From Camarhynchus parvulus (taxonomy: Eukaryota; Chordata; Aves; Passeriformes; Thraupidae), in the NCBI RefSeq assembly GCF_901933205.1, contig NC_044585.1:4402001-4466000 (forward strand): 64,000 nt of DNA, in the 5' to 3' direction. The position numbers and the translations under genes were made by a program. Below the pieces are notes generated by a model. It was not told the DNA's origin. It ran no database searches and was given only the letters and a program-made list of their open reading frames with translations. Positions 1 through 10,600 of the stretch are shown here, in pieces; the stretch's first letter is position 1, and each line of letters opens with the position of its first letter.

Positions 1-60
1 GTCCTTCCTTCCTTCCCTTCTCTCCATCCCTCCTCCCTCTCCCATTCCCCCCCCCCATTC

Positions 61-300
61 CCAGCCCTCTGGCGGTCCCACGGCGCTGTCGCCGGGTGTC
101 GGGGCGGCGCGGGTGACAGGACACGGTGACAGAGCCACCCTCACAAAGGCTCCCAGACAGTCTATTAGTCAGCGATTGTCTGCCGGGCCGTGCGCCGCCG
201 CTGATAATGGCCAAGAACAAAGATGGCAGCTGCTCTGGAGAGGGACAGATTTGTGGCAAATCGAGATAAAATAAAGAGGAAGGAGAAAGGAGTGTAAAGA
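61..300. promoter_or_regulatory. CpG patch plus enhancer-like block
   Basis: A CpG-rich start is followed by single-copy sequence with GACAGTCTATTAGTCAGCGA, TGATAATGG, AGAACAAAGATGG (SOX/TCF-like) and CGAGATAAAATAAAG. CpG-rich sequence continues to about 660. This mixture is typical of conserved elements near developmental genes. Conservation is inferred, not measured. Confidence 0.35.
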
Positions 301-350
301 AAAAAAAATGGGTGTAAAAAAGGGGAAGGAGGGAAGAGGAGCGAGCGGCG

Positions 351-376
351 GGGGAGGAGGAGGAGGAGGAGGAGGA
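351..376. repeat. (GGA)n microsatellite
   Basis: About eight GGA units within a CpG-rich patch. Confidence 0.9.
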
Positions 377-684
377 TGCTGCGTGCGGAGCTGTCAGGCG
401 GCCCCAGCAGCGCTGCGCTCCCGGCTGGGGCGGCCGCGGGAGGAGGGAAGGGAAAACACCGTGGGAGGAATGGGAAGGCCTGGTGTGCACGGAAAAACAT
501 CCTCACCAGGCTGCTGGAGCCAGAAGCGCAGATCAGCACGGGCACGGCGGGCACGATCCCCGCCCGCAGCCTCCCGGCGGCGCCCGCGGTGCCAGGGGAT
601 GCCGGGGCACAGCTCCGCTCCCAGCGCCCTGCGCCAGCTCCAGCAGCACCCCGAGATCCTAGGGGCGAGCTGGGGGCGTCACCC

Positions 685-1115
685 TTCATCCCATCCATCC
701 CTCCCTCCATCCCATCCACCTCCCTCCATCCCATCCACCTCCCTCCATCCCATCCCTCCCTGTATCCCATCCGTCCCTCCATCCCACCATCCCTCCCTCC
801 ATCCCATCCATCCCTCCCTGTATCCCATCCACATCCCTTCATCCCATCCATCCCTCCCTCCATCCCATCCATCCCTTCATCCCATCCATCCCTCCCTTCA
901 TCCCACCATCCCACCCTGTATCCCGTTCCATCCATCCCTCCATCCCATCCCTCCCTGTATCCCAACCCTCCCTGTATCCCATCCATCCCTCCATCCCATC
1001 CCTCCCTGTATCCCATCCCATCCCTCCCTGTATCCCATCCCATCCCATCCCTCCCTGTATCCCATCCCTCCCTGTATCCCATCCATCCCTCCATCCCATC
1101 CCATCCCTCCCTCCC
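685..1115. repeat. CATCCCTCC/GTATCCC degenerate minisatellite
   Basis: Roughly 430 bp of pyrimidine-rich repeats mixing CCATCCATCCCTCCCTCC with CCTCCCTGTATCCCATCC. Unit length varies from 4 to about 21 bp, indicating repeated unequal exchange. It produces long spurious open frames on both strands. Confidence 0.95.
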
Positions 1116-1214
1116 TGTGCTGTGCTGAGCCCCCAGCAGGGAAGGGAATTCTGCCCTGCCCAGGTGAGGCCCCGCCTGCGGAGCTCTCCCAGCCCGGGGA
1201 CAGCTCAGGAGGGA

Positions 1215-1545
1215 GCTGGAGAGAGCCCAGGGGAGGGCACGGAGCTGTTCCAAGGCTGGAGCCCCTCTGGAGCCAGGCTGGGAGAGCTGGGGTGCTCCCC
1301 TGGAGAGGAGAAGGCTCCAGGGAGACCCCAGAGCCCCTTGCAGGGCCCAAAGGGGCTCCAGGAGAGCTGGAGAGGGACTGGGGACAAGGGCTGGAGGGAC
1401 AGGACACAGGGAATGGCTCCCAGTGCCAGAGGGCAGGCATGGATGGGACATTGGGAATTAGGGTGTCAGGCCCTGGCACAGGTGCCCAGAGCAGCTGAGG
1501 TGCCCCTGCACCCCTGGCAGTGCCCAAGGCCAGGCTGGATCTCTC
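1215..1545 (+). mobile_element. CR1 LINE fragment (sense)
   Basis: The stretch follows the 3' part of bird CR1 in sense orientation: the segment around GGAGAGGAGAAGGCTCCAGG, then AGCCCCTTGCAGGGCCC, the GGACAGGACACAGGGAATGG block, GGCCCTGGCACAGGTGCCCA and the AAGGCCAGGCTGGA block. The 3' tail with CCCTTCCAACCC is missing, so the copy is cut at both ends. Its wording resembles the CR1 subfamilies common in songbirds, which is the main basis for the songbird suggestion. Confidence 0.85.
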
Positions 1546-1764
1546 CAGTCCCTGCTCCTCCTCCCACATCCGGCCCGTGGATGTGGGATTGAAGAGATGC
1601 TGCCAGTGGAGGGGGTGGAAATCTCTTGAGGCTGGCCTGGCTCTGACTGGGGACTGACCCCAGGGACCACAGTCACCCCCATGGTGCTCGAGGACAGTTG
1701 CTCATAATGCTGAGCAAAGGGGGGATCAAAATAAATTAAAAAAAAAAAGGAATGAAAAGGTGGA

Positions 1765-2110
1765 TGTTATAATTAAAAGCTGATTTTTCATTGAAGCTGG
1801 GTTTTTAATTTAAATGAATTACATTTGCCTTAAAAACTTAATTGAATTAAAATTAAAGTTAACATTATGGTAAACCTATGTTAAAGCCTGAAGTTAGCAT
1901 AATCTATTCACATTGAAAGAAGTATATATGTACAATTTTAAGTACATATGTAAGAAGATAACTGCACATATTTGCTGCTGAAATTTTAAAGGAAGTTAAA
2001 TTACTGAACCATCCAAAAGTTGTCTGCTAAGTACCTCAACCCCAAATTACCAGAGTGGCCTTTGCTAATAACATCCAGCGTATAAAATACTTCTTATTTT
2101 ATTTCAGTTT
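1765..2110. promoter_or_regulatory. AT-rich candidate conserved non-coding element
   Basis: About 345 bp of non-repetitive AT-rich sequence in a GC-rich region, full of homeodomain-type cores (TTAATTTAAATG, CTTAATTGAATTAAAATTAA) and ending in GCGTATAAAATAC. It does not look like CR1 or simple repeat. Confidence 0.4.
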
Positions 2111-2769
2111 CCTCCATGGGTGCTGCTCAAAGGCTGGTTTGTCCAGGCTGGGAGGGGAATTGGAAGGCTGAAGGCAGGAAAATGTGGTTTTGTCTTTCCA
2201 CTTGGGCAGGACAAAGCTGAGTGAGGAGTGGTTTGCTGAGAGCTTTGGCTCCCTTGCTGCAGACAGCATTCCCAGCCTTCCAAGAGCTGATCCTGTTTGA
2301 TGTGTAGGAAATGCAAGTCCTTTTATTCTGATCTATTCAGCTTATACGAGATTTGGTTAATGCACGTAAAAAATGTGAATTCCTATTTTTGTACATTGAA
2401 CTCCAATTCCCATCTGGCTGGTGCTCAGAAAAATTGACAACGACCCACAGGGCCAGGTTTGGGGACAGAGCTGCCGGGCACTCTGGGCATGGGGTGGGCT
2501 GGCAGTGCCAGGTGAGCACACCAACACCTCCCGGTGCCCACGGGTGTGAGTTCCTGCTCTCCTGCCTCTGCCAACACCTGCCCACCATTCCTGGAGCATC
2601 CCAGAGGAGGGAATAGCCAGGGTGTGCCAGCAGCACGGAATGGCTCAGTGGACACCCCTGGACCGTGCCAGCATCCCCTGCCCACCCTCCCCACGGCCCT
2701 GGCACGGCTCTGGCCCCCGTCCCTCCAGCCCTGCTTTGTCCCAGGAGCTCCCCCAGGGCCCAGCTCGGG

Positions 2770-3250
2770 GTTAGTTCAAGTCTAGCCTATTTAGATAACC
2801 TTCTGGTGGGTCTATAGAGAGCCCAATATCCCTGCTGGAGGATCTCACTACAAATGAGCCAATCCTCCTAATCTCCTTATCGTTGTAGGCCTCAGCCTCC
2901 GGGCCTGGTTATCTGTGTGGATAAAAGAGAAGGGACACTGCACAGCACCTATCCCAGCAGAGACCCCTCCCCTCTAATCCCGCCAGCCTTGTTTCTCCCT
3001 TTATCCGCCTCTCGCAAATCCCCGGCGAGCATCCCGCGCCCGCGGGGCCGAGCAGGGATGCTCGGGATGCTGTTATCGCCCGCACCTGGAGCGGGGAGCG
3101 GGGCTGGGGGCGCAAATCCCCCCGGCCCCGGCCGGCAGGGGGGCTGCGAGGGGCGGGGGGGCCGCTCCGTGCCCCTGCGGAGCTCGCTGCCCGATAAATG
3201 CCTTAATCATGCGGGGCCAGGAGTGCCCCGGGGCGCGGGCTAAGCCCCCG
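2770..3250. promoter_or_regulatory. Candidate regulatory block with GATA cores and CpG island
   Basis: The 2770-2935 part is AT-balanced single-copy sequence with TTAGATAACC, CTTATCGTTG, GGTTATCTG and GGATAAAAG. It passes into a CpG-rich stretch (3005-3240) with TTTATCCGC, GTTATCGCC and CCGATAAATGCC. GATA/TATC cores lie at about 2794, 2878, 2910, 2920, 2950, 3002, 3074 and 3193. Confidence 0.4.
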
Positions 3251-3394
3251 CGCATTCCTGCCGCACACAATCAGGGCTCCTTCCCCCTCCCTCTGCGCAT
3301 TTGTCCCTCGCTTGCATCCCTGCCCTCCACCCCTTCACCTTCGCAGCAGCCCCCTCTTCCCTGCTTGGTCCCCACCCCGTCCCCATTTCTACTC

Positions 3395-3680
3395 AAGTCC
3401 TCTTTCCCTCTCTCAAATTTCCCTCTTTATCCACTTTTTGGGAGCCTTTTCCACCTCCTTCTCTCATCCCATCCTATTTTCCCCTCTCAAATTTCCCTAT
3501 TTATCCACTTTTTGGAGCCTTTTCCATTTCCTTCTCTCATCCTGTCCTCTTTCCCCCTCTCAAATTTCCCTCTTTATCCATTTTCTGGGAGCCTTTTCCA
3601 CCTCCTTCTCTCATCCCATCCTCTTCCCCCCTCTCAGATTTCCCTCTTTATCCATTTTTGGAGCCTTTTTTGCCTCATTC
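3395..3680. repeat. ~73-bp tandem repeat, four copies
   Basis: The phrase TCTCAAATTTCCCTCTTTAT recurs at 3411, 3485, 3558 and 3632 (spacing 74, 73, 74), each followed by CCATTTTTGGAGCC-like and CTTCTCTCATCC-like segments. Divergence is low. Confidence 0.95.
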
Positions 3681-3829
3681 CCTCACCCCATATTCACCCC
3701 TACCTTCCTCACCCCCTTCCTTCCCTTGCTCCCCTTTCCCCCTTTTCCCTGTTTGCTCTTTGTCAGCCTGTTCTCCATCCCTCAGCCTGCCTCTAATTTC
3801 TGATTAATATGTTCTTAGCCAAGGAAAGG

Positions 3830-3855
3830 GGAGAGAGAGAGAGAGAGAGAGAGAA
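3830..3855. repeat. (GA)n microsatellite
   Basis: About 12 GA units ending in AAAAG, directly beside an AT-rich enhancer-like block. Confidence 0.95.
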
Positions 3856-3874
3856 AAGAAGGAATCTTCTAAAT

Positions 3875-4130
3875 AAATCATTTAGTCATGTGAGGAGCTA
3901 ATCTCCAAGTGACGGCCTGTGTTTATCTAGTTTTTAGCAGTGCATGTTAAATAGTGATATGGGACTAATTTTTTTTCCGCTGGAGCTGCTGTGAAGGGAT
4001 TTTTAACTTCATTTCCCAGAAAGAAAAATGGTGAAAGCAGAGATAAGGCCCCCGAGCAGCTCTTCCCTGAACTGGCAGCCAGTGCAATTAAACACGGTGC
4101 CACCGAAAGGGCAGCAGAGCCCACAATGCC
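3875..4130. promoter_or_regulatory. Candidate conserved non-coding element
   Basis: Single-copy sequence after the GA run, with AATCATTTAGTCATGTGAGG, GTTTATCTAG, GTTAAATAGTGATATGGGAC and GAGATAAGGC. Confidence 0.35.
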
Positions 4131-4700
4131 AATTACTGATGCCTCCCCCTGTGCCAGGCTGGGATCAGCATCCCTGGGACCCCCTGCCCACCCTGGCATC
4201 CTCCTTGTGCCCTCTGCCCCCTGCCTGGCCCTGGGCTGGGTGCAGGGCACACAAAAATCACTGCTGTGCCCTTGGTGGGGGTTTGGGATGGGTTCGTTTG
4301 GTAAAGGAAACCTCTGGTTGTGCAACAAGGTGGGCAAATATTTCCAAACCCAAAACCATCTGCCTTTTCCTGGGGTTTCATAGGTTTTTTTTTTCCCACT
4401 CTGCACTGGGCCCCTTGGCAAAGCTGGGCTGGAATTTGGTGCTCTTTTGGGATCCTCCCCCTCAGGAGATGAACACACAGAGTATTTTTTAATGTATGTA
4501 TTAGTCCCTAACTATTTTTTTAACCTTTTGCCATCACTTTCCCTCCTGGCTTGCTGAACAATCTCACCTTGCCAGGGTGCTGTGATCCCTCCTCCTCTGG
4601 CTCACTTTCCAGAGAGGCAACACTGTTCCCTTGTGGTCCCATCTCCCTGCTCCCAGCCTGGTGCTGCACAGCCCCTTCCCCTCCCCTGCCTCTTTTTGAG
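4130..4700. other. Intergenic, nothing recognised
   Basis: GC-rich unique sequence up to the CR1 fragment at 4709; a few AT-rich words at 4480-4540 only. Confidence 0.5.
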
Positions 4701-4708
4701 GGGAAAAA

Positions 4709-4850
4709 GTCCCAGAATCACAGAACCACGGGAGGGTTTGGGTTGGAAGGCACCTCCAAGCCCATCCTGTCCCACCCCCCTCCCGCTCTCCCAGGTTGCT
4801 CCAAGCCCTCAAACACTTCCAGGGATGGGACAGCTCCAACCCTTGGGTGA
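4709..4850 (-). mobile_element. CR1 LINE 3' fragment (antisense)
   Basis: Read on the minus strand the copy ends with the CR1 tail: ...TCCAACCCAAACCCTCCC, a short spacer, then GTTCTGTGATTCTGGG, the usual degenerate octamer end. The preceding CTTGGAGCAACCTGG-type block is also recognisable. Only about 140 bp is left, as usual for 5'-truncated CR1. Confidence 0.85.
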
Positions 4851-5029
4851 CAATTTCTGTCTCTGCTGGGTAAGGAAGGGTTATGGCAGTGAATCACCCA
4901 GGACAGGAGGATAAATAGTGAGAAAAGGAGGGTGGAATCCATCCCCACAGCTCAGCACCTTTTAGAAGACATCTCCTGCTTCCAACAGCTCCTCCAGGCA
5001 TTCCCAGGTGCTCCCCGGAGCAATTGGAG

Positions 5030-5400
5030 GAGAACATTCAATTAAACAGAATTATTCTGAGCTCTCCAGGCAACTCCCAAGCTAAGGGGCTCTTCCCTGG
5101 AGCCCAGAGAGCCCCTTGGGAGGCACCCAGCCCTTCTCCCTGGCTGGCTTGGGTGGATAATGAGTGGGCAGGAGAAGCAGCTAATTCCTGCTGAGAGCTT
5201 GGAGGGGGAGCTCGCCAGCCATTGCAATTAAGCCCTGAGCATTAAACCCCTGGTAATAAGGGGCTGGGCTGAGGGGAGGCAGAGCAGTAATTTAAATGAT
5301 GGCCAGCTCAAATCTGGAATGTCTGAATGCTCTCTCAGAGAGATTGATATGAGCACGGGCCCACCTCGCTTGTTTATTTCCTTAACGAGCTCCTCATTGG
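5030..5400. promoter_or_regulatory. Candidate conserved non-coding element
   Basis: Single-copy block with several homeodomain-like cores (CATTCAATTAAACAG, GGATAATGAG, GCAATTAAGCC, GTAATAAGG, GTAATTTAAATGATGG) and TTGTTTATTTCCTTAACG at its right end, just before the CATCC array. Confidence 0.35.
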
Positions 5401-5525
5401 TGTCTCTGCTTGGGGAAGAGGGGTGGAAAGAGGGATATGGGATCCATGGTGGGATCATCCCTGGGTATGCATCCTGCTGAGCTCTGGGAGCTCCATGTGC
5501 CCCACTAAGCTTGGGCAATGCCTTC

Positions 5526-5664
5526 CATCCCATCCCATCCCATCCCATCCCATCCCATCCCATCCCATCCCATCCCATCCCATCCCATCCCATCCCATCC
5601 CATCCCATCCCATCCCATCCCATCCCATCCCATCCCATCCCATCCCATCCCATCCCATCCCATC
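5526..5664. repeat. Pure (CATCC)n pentanucleotide array
   Basis: About 28 uninterrupted CATCC units. Purity and length suggest a polymorphic microsatellite. It accounts for open frames of repeated SHPIP or MGWDG peptides. Confidence 0.98.
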
Positions 5665-6030
5665 ATGAGGATGTTGAGGAATTTTCCCCCTCCTTGGGGC
5701 AATCAGGGCCAAAATCTGTGAGGTGATGGAGGGTTTGGGGCTGGGGGGCTCCAGGGCACTGCCCACAGCCCCCCGTTGGGGTGGCCTCACCCTGACTGTG
5801 GGCAACAGCTGATCCTGGGGGGATCAGTGGGGAAAAAAACCCTGGATTTGCCCAAGAAGTAGGAAAATGGAAGAGGTTTGTGATGCATCAGGGTGAGGGT
5901 GGGAGTGGGAGCACGTGCTGGAAGGAGGGACTGACCAAAAAACATCTGGAAAATGAGCCAGAGGATGAGGAGGTCTCAAGTGACCACAGCGAGATCTTGT
6001 GGCCCTGTTAGTGAAATAAAACAACGGGGA

Positions 6031-6118
6031 AAGGGGAAATTCCTTGTGGCAGCAAACCCTCCTCATCCTTCTGGAAAGGGGAAATTCCTTGTGACAGCAA
6101 ACCCTCCTCATCCTCCCG
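6031..6118. repeat. 45-bp direct duplication
   Basis: AAGGGGAAATTCCTTGTG starts at 6031 and again at 6076, each followed by AGCAAACCCTCCTCATCC. A second local duplication with a 23-bp period (GCAGCGTGGGGACCCCTCCC) lies at 6250-6299. Confidence 0.9.
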
Positions 6119-7059
6119 GGGCAGGGCTGAAAGCTGATGGGAAGAACAAACCCTGAAAACGCTGGAATGGGAACATTTCCCACAGAAAGAAAAGTGCCAG
6201 CACCCAAACCCTGGCTGCCCTCAGTGGCTCAGGCAGCCTTGGGGACACAGCAGCGTGGGGACCCCTCCCATGGCAGCGTGGGGACCCCTCCCATGGCAGC
6301 CCCAGCACCTCCCTGCTGCTCCCCCTCTGGAGCATCCCTCGGGCTGGGAACAGCTGTCTGAGAGCTGAGATCTAATGGCTGCCTGGAGAGCAGTTAGTGG
6401 ATAATTAATATTTGCAGCACAGAGCTGTGATTGCTCTACATCTTCCTGCTGACAGAGGCCTGGGGAGGGAGCCTGCTCTGGCCAGGCTGGGAGAGATCCC
6501 AAATCCAGGCTTGGAGCCCTGGGGGCAAGCAGGGAGCTCGACCAGCCCCTTCACACAAAATGCTTGGAGATCCTTATCCAAGGATAAAAAGCCCCTGGAT
6601 GCAGCAAAAGGGCATCCCAAGGTGGGTGTGCAGCCAGTGGGGCTCCATCCCTGCATCCCAAGGTAGTGCCAAGGAAAACTGCCCTGGGAAATCCCCTCAG
6701 TGAGCTTTGTGGGTGTGGAAATGCTCATCACCCTTCACTCAAGATTTAATTTTTTGTCTTTGGAGAGAAAACTGAAGTAGAAAGGTGCCTCTGAGCTCCC
6801 TGGGAAAAACCAGTTTGTTCCCTGTGCTGGGATGGGCAGGATGGGGATGCTCTGTGTGCCCAAACCCTGGGGCTGGGCAGCAGGAGCACCCAGCCCTGCC
6901 TGGCACAGGGAAGGGCAATGGGAGATGCAGGACAGAGCATCAGGAGTGAGGGGAGAGTGGGGCCAAGTGCTGGGACAGGGCCATGAGCAGTCAGGGCATG
7001 AGGCCCCCAGGCGATGCTCACACACCATCTGGGAAGGCAAAACCCCAATGCTTGGCCTG

Positions 7060-7082
7060 GCTGAGCTGAGCTGAGCTGAGCT
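7060..7082. repeat. (CTGAG)n short array
   Basis: About four and a half GAGCT/CTGAG units. Confidence 0.9.
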
Positions 7083-7334
7083 CTGCCTGCTTTGGGACAG
7101 GCCCAGCCAGGCTGTGACCTTGGGCTGAGCTCCCGGCTGAGCCTGCAGCAAATCCCCAGCCCTGGCAAATCCCTCCTGGGCTCTGAGGAAAGGGAGGCTC
7201 CAGGCAAACCCCAGCTCCGGGCATCCCCATCCCGCTCATCCCCTGAGGGAGCAGCATCCTGAGCACAGAGCCCTCCCAGCTGGGCAAAGACAGCAAACGA
7301 GGCACAAGAGCAAAGAAAAGGCTCTGTGCAGCAG

Positions 7335-7500
7335 GCAGGGACTCAGTTATCCTTCTTTATTAGCCTTGTTTTCCCAGGTTTTTTTGGCGAGGAGCAAATC
7401 CAGCCGTCCCTGGTTTGCTGCAGCTCGTGGCACGCAGTTAATTCCCTGAACTGTTTAATTGAACGGGCTCTGAGCGTGCAGACAGAGCTCTGGCACCTGG
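7335..7500. promoter_or_regulatory. Candidate conserved non-coding element
   Basis: Single-copy stretch with CTTTATTAGCC, GCACGCAGTTAATTCCC and CTGTTTAATTGAACGGGC. Confidence 0.35.
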
Positions 7501-8140
7501 CTCTTCCCAGGGCGGCCTCGGGACCCGGCCAAAAAAGGGAAAATGCAAAGGCTGTACTTGGGAAAGGCTCAAATCCCGCTCGGCTCCTGCTCCCTCTGCC
7601 GGCTGCAGCTCCGGGGGCTGTGGAACACGCGGAGGGTGGTGGAGCAACACGGGCATGGAGCCCCCAGGGAGGGATCCCACTGGCCTTGGAGGTGCTTGGT
7701 GAGGAGCATCCCCCAGGCTGGGCCTTTCCCTGACTGCTCTGAGGGGCTGGGAGGGTAAACACAGCTGGTGCTGCATGCCATGCCATGCCATCCCAATCCC
7801 CCCTTCCATGGGGATTTCAGGGCTGACTCTCCTGCTGGGCAGAGCACAGGAACTGCATCAGGCTGCACACCTGGGAAGGTGCAGGAGGACGTGGGAAACC
7901 TTTCCAAACCCAGTTCCAGCCCTGAGAAGGGGGAAAGGGAGGGGAACCCCTCACCCTGGGCACTGTGTGACCCCACAGACGTGCTGGCCATGGGGACGCA
8001 GCAGGACAACGCGATGCTCCAGGAGAAGAAGATCCTTCAGGAGCATGGGATGCTTCAGGACAACACCCAGCCCAGCCTTGACTCCAAATCCATCCCAAGC
8101 CTTTCTTTAGGAGGCAGGATGGGAATGGGGTGTGCCCCCA
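7500..8140. other. Intergenic, nothing recognised
   Basis: GC-rich unique sequence with a short CATGC run near 7770-7785. Confidence 0.5.
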
Positions 8141-8412
8141 CATCCCCGTGCCCAACAAGAAGAAAAGGAGGCTGTTTGTGCCCGGATTAAACAATCCCAT
8201 AAATAGCGGGGTGTGCCCCCAATGAGAGGGAAAGGAGGCTGTTTGTGCCCGGATTGAACAATCCCATAAATAGCGGGGTGTGCCCCCAATGAGAGGGAAA
8301 GGAGGCTGTTTGTGCCCGGATTAAACAATCCCATAAATAGCGGGGTGTGCCCCCAATGAGAGGGAAAGGAGGCTGTTTGTGCCCGGATTAAACAATCCCA
8401 TAAACAGCGGGG
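8140..8412. repeat. 67-bp tandem repeat containing GGATTAAACAAT
   Basis: AAAGGAGGCTGTTTGTGCCC begins at 8164, 8231, 8298 and 8365, an exact 67-bp period. Each unit contains CGGATTAAACAATCCCATAA (one copy GGATTGAACA) and GCGGGGTGTGCCCCCAATGA. The last unit runs directly into the non-repetitive block at 8440-8790, so the array seems to have grown from the edge of that block. Confidence 0.97.
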
Positions 8413-8439
8413 CGGCGGCACCGCCCCAGCCCCGCTCCC

Positions 8440-8790
8440 GCCTGATCCCCGCGCCTCCGGAATTATCCCTCCAATTTCTGCCGCAAAGCCCGGAGTGCCT
8501 GCGCTTGCACACGCGGGAATTCACACCTAGAGAACAGAGCCTTATCTCGGCGCTGTGTGCAGGACAAGGCTGGTTTACTCCTCCCTCCATAACCCTCTTA
8601 GACTTAATCCCGTCTTTAATGCCGCTTGCAAGGGGTCTTTGAACGGCTGTGCAGCCTAACTGGCTCTGACCTCTCCGGCTGCTCTCTCATGGCCATTTGG
8701 AGAACTCCGACTTTCAAAGAGATAACAGAAGCCCGGTAAATCCTCGCTGGGCAGCTAAAGCGATTGTCACACTTAGGGGAAGTTTACTGG
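8440..8790. promoter_or_regulatory. Strong candidate conserved non-coding element
   Basis: About 350 bp of single-copy sequence with moderate CpG: CGGAATTATCCCTCCAATTT, CAGAGCCTTATCTCGG, CCTCTTAGACTTAATCCCG, ATGGCCATTTGG, AAAGAGATAACAG and CTAAAGCGATTGTCAC. It directly abuts the 67-bp array. Confidence 0.45.
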
Positions 8791-9179
8791 CCAAGCAAAC
8801 TTGGAGCAGCTTCCCGGCCCCGGCAGAGGGGGTCTGAGGTGGAGGCACCCAGAGGGTTTTGGTGATGCTGGTCCCCGTATTTTGGAGGTGTGGATTTGGG
8901 ATGAGCAGCAGCTGAGGGAGGATTTCTGCTGGTTTTCACCCACCTTGGAAGCAGGATGGGTGCTCCCAGCTCTCCTGTGATGCTCTTCCCTCATGGATTC
9001 CCCCCGAAATAAAGCAGCTGGGGGCTCTTCAACACCTTGCTGTTGTTCACACCCTGGTTTGGACTCTTCCCACCCACCCCAGAGCGCAGCCATCCCAGCA
9101 CTGATCCCACAATGAAGGGAATAAAGGGAAGGAGGGCCCTCCCTGTGCAGCCCCGTGAGGTCACCGGCAGCGCTGGGAA

Positions 9180-9430
9180 TCGACACCTTTCTGTTCCACT
9201 TTAAATTAATCAAACCCACAGCCCCTATATTAATACTGTGCTGGGAATTAAAATCATGCAACGCATTAAAGATGTAATTTAAAATTAATAACTCATAATT
9301 ATTTATCATGGCGTATCAGCTGGGCTATGAATTTTCCCTTCTCACCCGGCATTCATTTCCTTCCCTTCCCTCCTTCCTACACCTCTAATAGCTGCCGGAC
9401 CATTATGGATATCCGAGAGGGATTTTTGGG
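9180..9430. promoter_or_regulatory. Strong candidate conserved non-coding element
   Basis: AT-rich single-copy block with CTTTAAATTAATCAAACC, TATATTAATACTG, AATCATGCAACGCATTAAAG, AATTAATAACTCATAATTAT and ACCATTATGGATATCCG. Density of TAAT/ATTA cores is very high against the surrounding GC-rich sequence. Confidence 0.45.
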
Positions 9431-10020
9431 GAGATGCTGAGCTTAGGATGTAACAATGGCAATTTTTTATTTATTTTTTTTCTTCCCCCCTCCCTGGTAT
9501 TCCTTGGGGTTGATGGGAGAAGCTTTGCTGTGCTGAAGAGGAGGAGAATGCTGAGCCTCAGGGTGCTGCCTCCTAAACGAGGGTCCAGGTTTTGCCACGT
9601 GCTGATGACTTTGGAGGAGCCAGCTGTGCTTGGCATCCATGAAAAGCCTTGGAATGGTGAGCAGCTTCCATCTCCACCCTGCTTTGGGCCGCCAGGAGCT
9701 TCCTGGGGCCCTTCCCCATCGCTCCTGCTGGGGGAAGCATGGCCATGAAGAGCAAGATGGATCCATCCCTCTGGCCATCCTCCACCCTGCTCCTGCTCCC
9801 TCGGCAGCCAAGAGGGACGGCTCAGCCATTTTCTAGGGAAAACGTGGAAAAAGCAGCGGTGAAATCAAGGTGGGAGGAGGAGAGGCAAGCCCAGCATCCC
9901 TGCAGGTCCTGCACTCCCCTGCCTCCCTCAGCGAGCTGAATCAAATCCCAAAGAGCAGCTGGAGAAAACCCACAGGAGGGAGGAGAAAGAAAAAAAAAAG
10001 AGGCAGGAGCAGCTCTGTCT
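9430..10020. other. Intergenic, nothing recognised
   Basis: Unique GC-rich sequence between two enhancer-like blocks; no domain in any frame. Confidence 0.5.
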
Positions 10021-10205
10021 CTTTAAAAATAAATAAATAGATAAAGACTAAAAAAAATGCAATAAGTATATGCAAATGTGTTGAGCCGAACATCGCTGTC
10101 TGTGAAACAGATGAGGGAGAAAGTGCTTGAAGCTAGAGAGGAATGAGGCAGGCAGCGCTGACCTCGGGGTTAATAATTTTTACTTCTCCATCTCATTCCG
10201 TCCAT
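10020..10205. promoter_or_regulatory. Candidate conserved non-coding element
   Basis: Contains GTATATGCAAATGTG (octamer-like), AACATCGCTGTCTGTGAAAC and GGGGTTAATAATTTTTAC before the GGGA array. Confidence 0.4.
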
Positions 10206-10218
10206 AAAAAAAAATACG

Positions 10219-10290
10219 AGGGGGGAAGGAGGGAGGGAGGGAGGAGGCGGCGCAGGAGGGAGGGAGGGAGGGAGGGAGGGAGGGAAGGGC
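10219..10290. repeat. (GGGA)n purine array
   Basis: GGGA/GGAG tetramers interrupted once by GGCGGCGCA, within a CpG-rich patch. Confidence 0.95.
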
Positions 10291-10600
10291 TGCGAGCCGG
10301 ATGCTGAGGGGAGCCAGCGGCACCCGGAGCTCGTCCCGCCCCGTGGGAGCCGCGGGGGCTGCGGGACCGGGGCTGGGGCTGAGCCCGGCGCTGTTTGCAG
10401 CTGCCCACGAGGCGCAGGAACATCGGAGATGCAGGCTGCAGCTCTCTCCGGGTGAGGATGGTAATCGGGAATGAAACAGCGCTGTAAATACCCCAAATAT
10501 TGTGACTTTCCGAAGCCCCGTGTCTCGCGTGGGGCAGCTCTGTGAGCATGCTGGCAGGGTGAGGATGGAGGGGAAAAGCTGCTGCTGCTTCACCCAACTC

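Larger units (their letters stand above)
5665..7335. other. Intergenic, mostly nothing recognised
   Basis: Apart from small duplications at 6031-6118, 6250-6299 and 7060-7082, and an AT-rich patch at 6365-6430 (GTGGATAATTAATATTTGC), no feature is evident. No open frame shows a recognisable domain. Confidence 0.5.

Noticed and set aside
61..680. CpG-rich left edge considered as an LHX5 exon
   Set aside because: No LIM-domain or homeodomain coding segment is seen in any frame; kept only as a CpG patch.
165..1569. A 428-codon minus-strand frame and overlapping plus-strand frames
   Set aside because: They run through the CATCCCTCC minisatellite and a CR1 fragment; no plausible gene.
8140..8412. 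Evenly spaced repeats considered as CRISPR-like
   Set aside because: Units are contiguous without variable spacers, and the genome is vertebrate.
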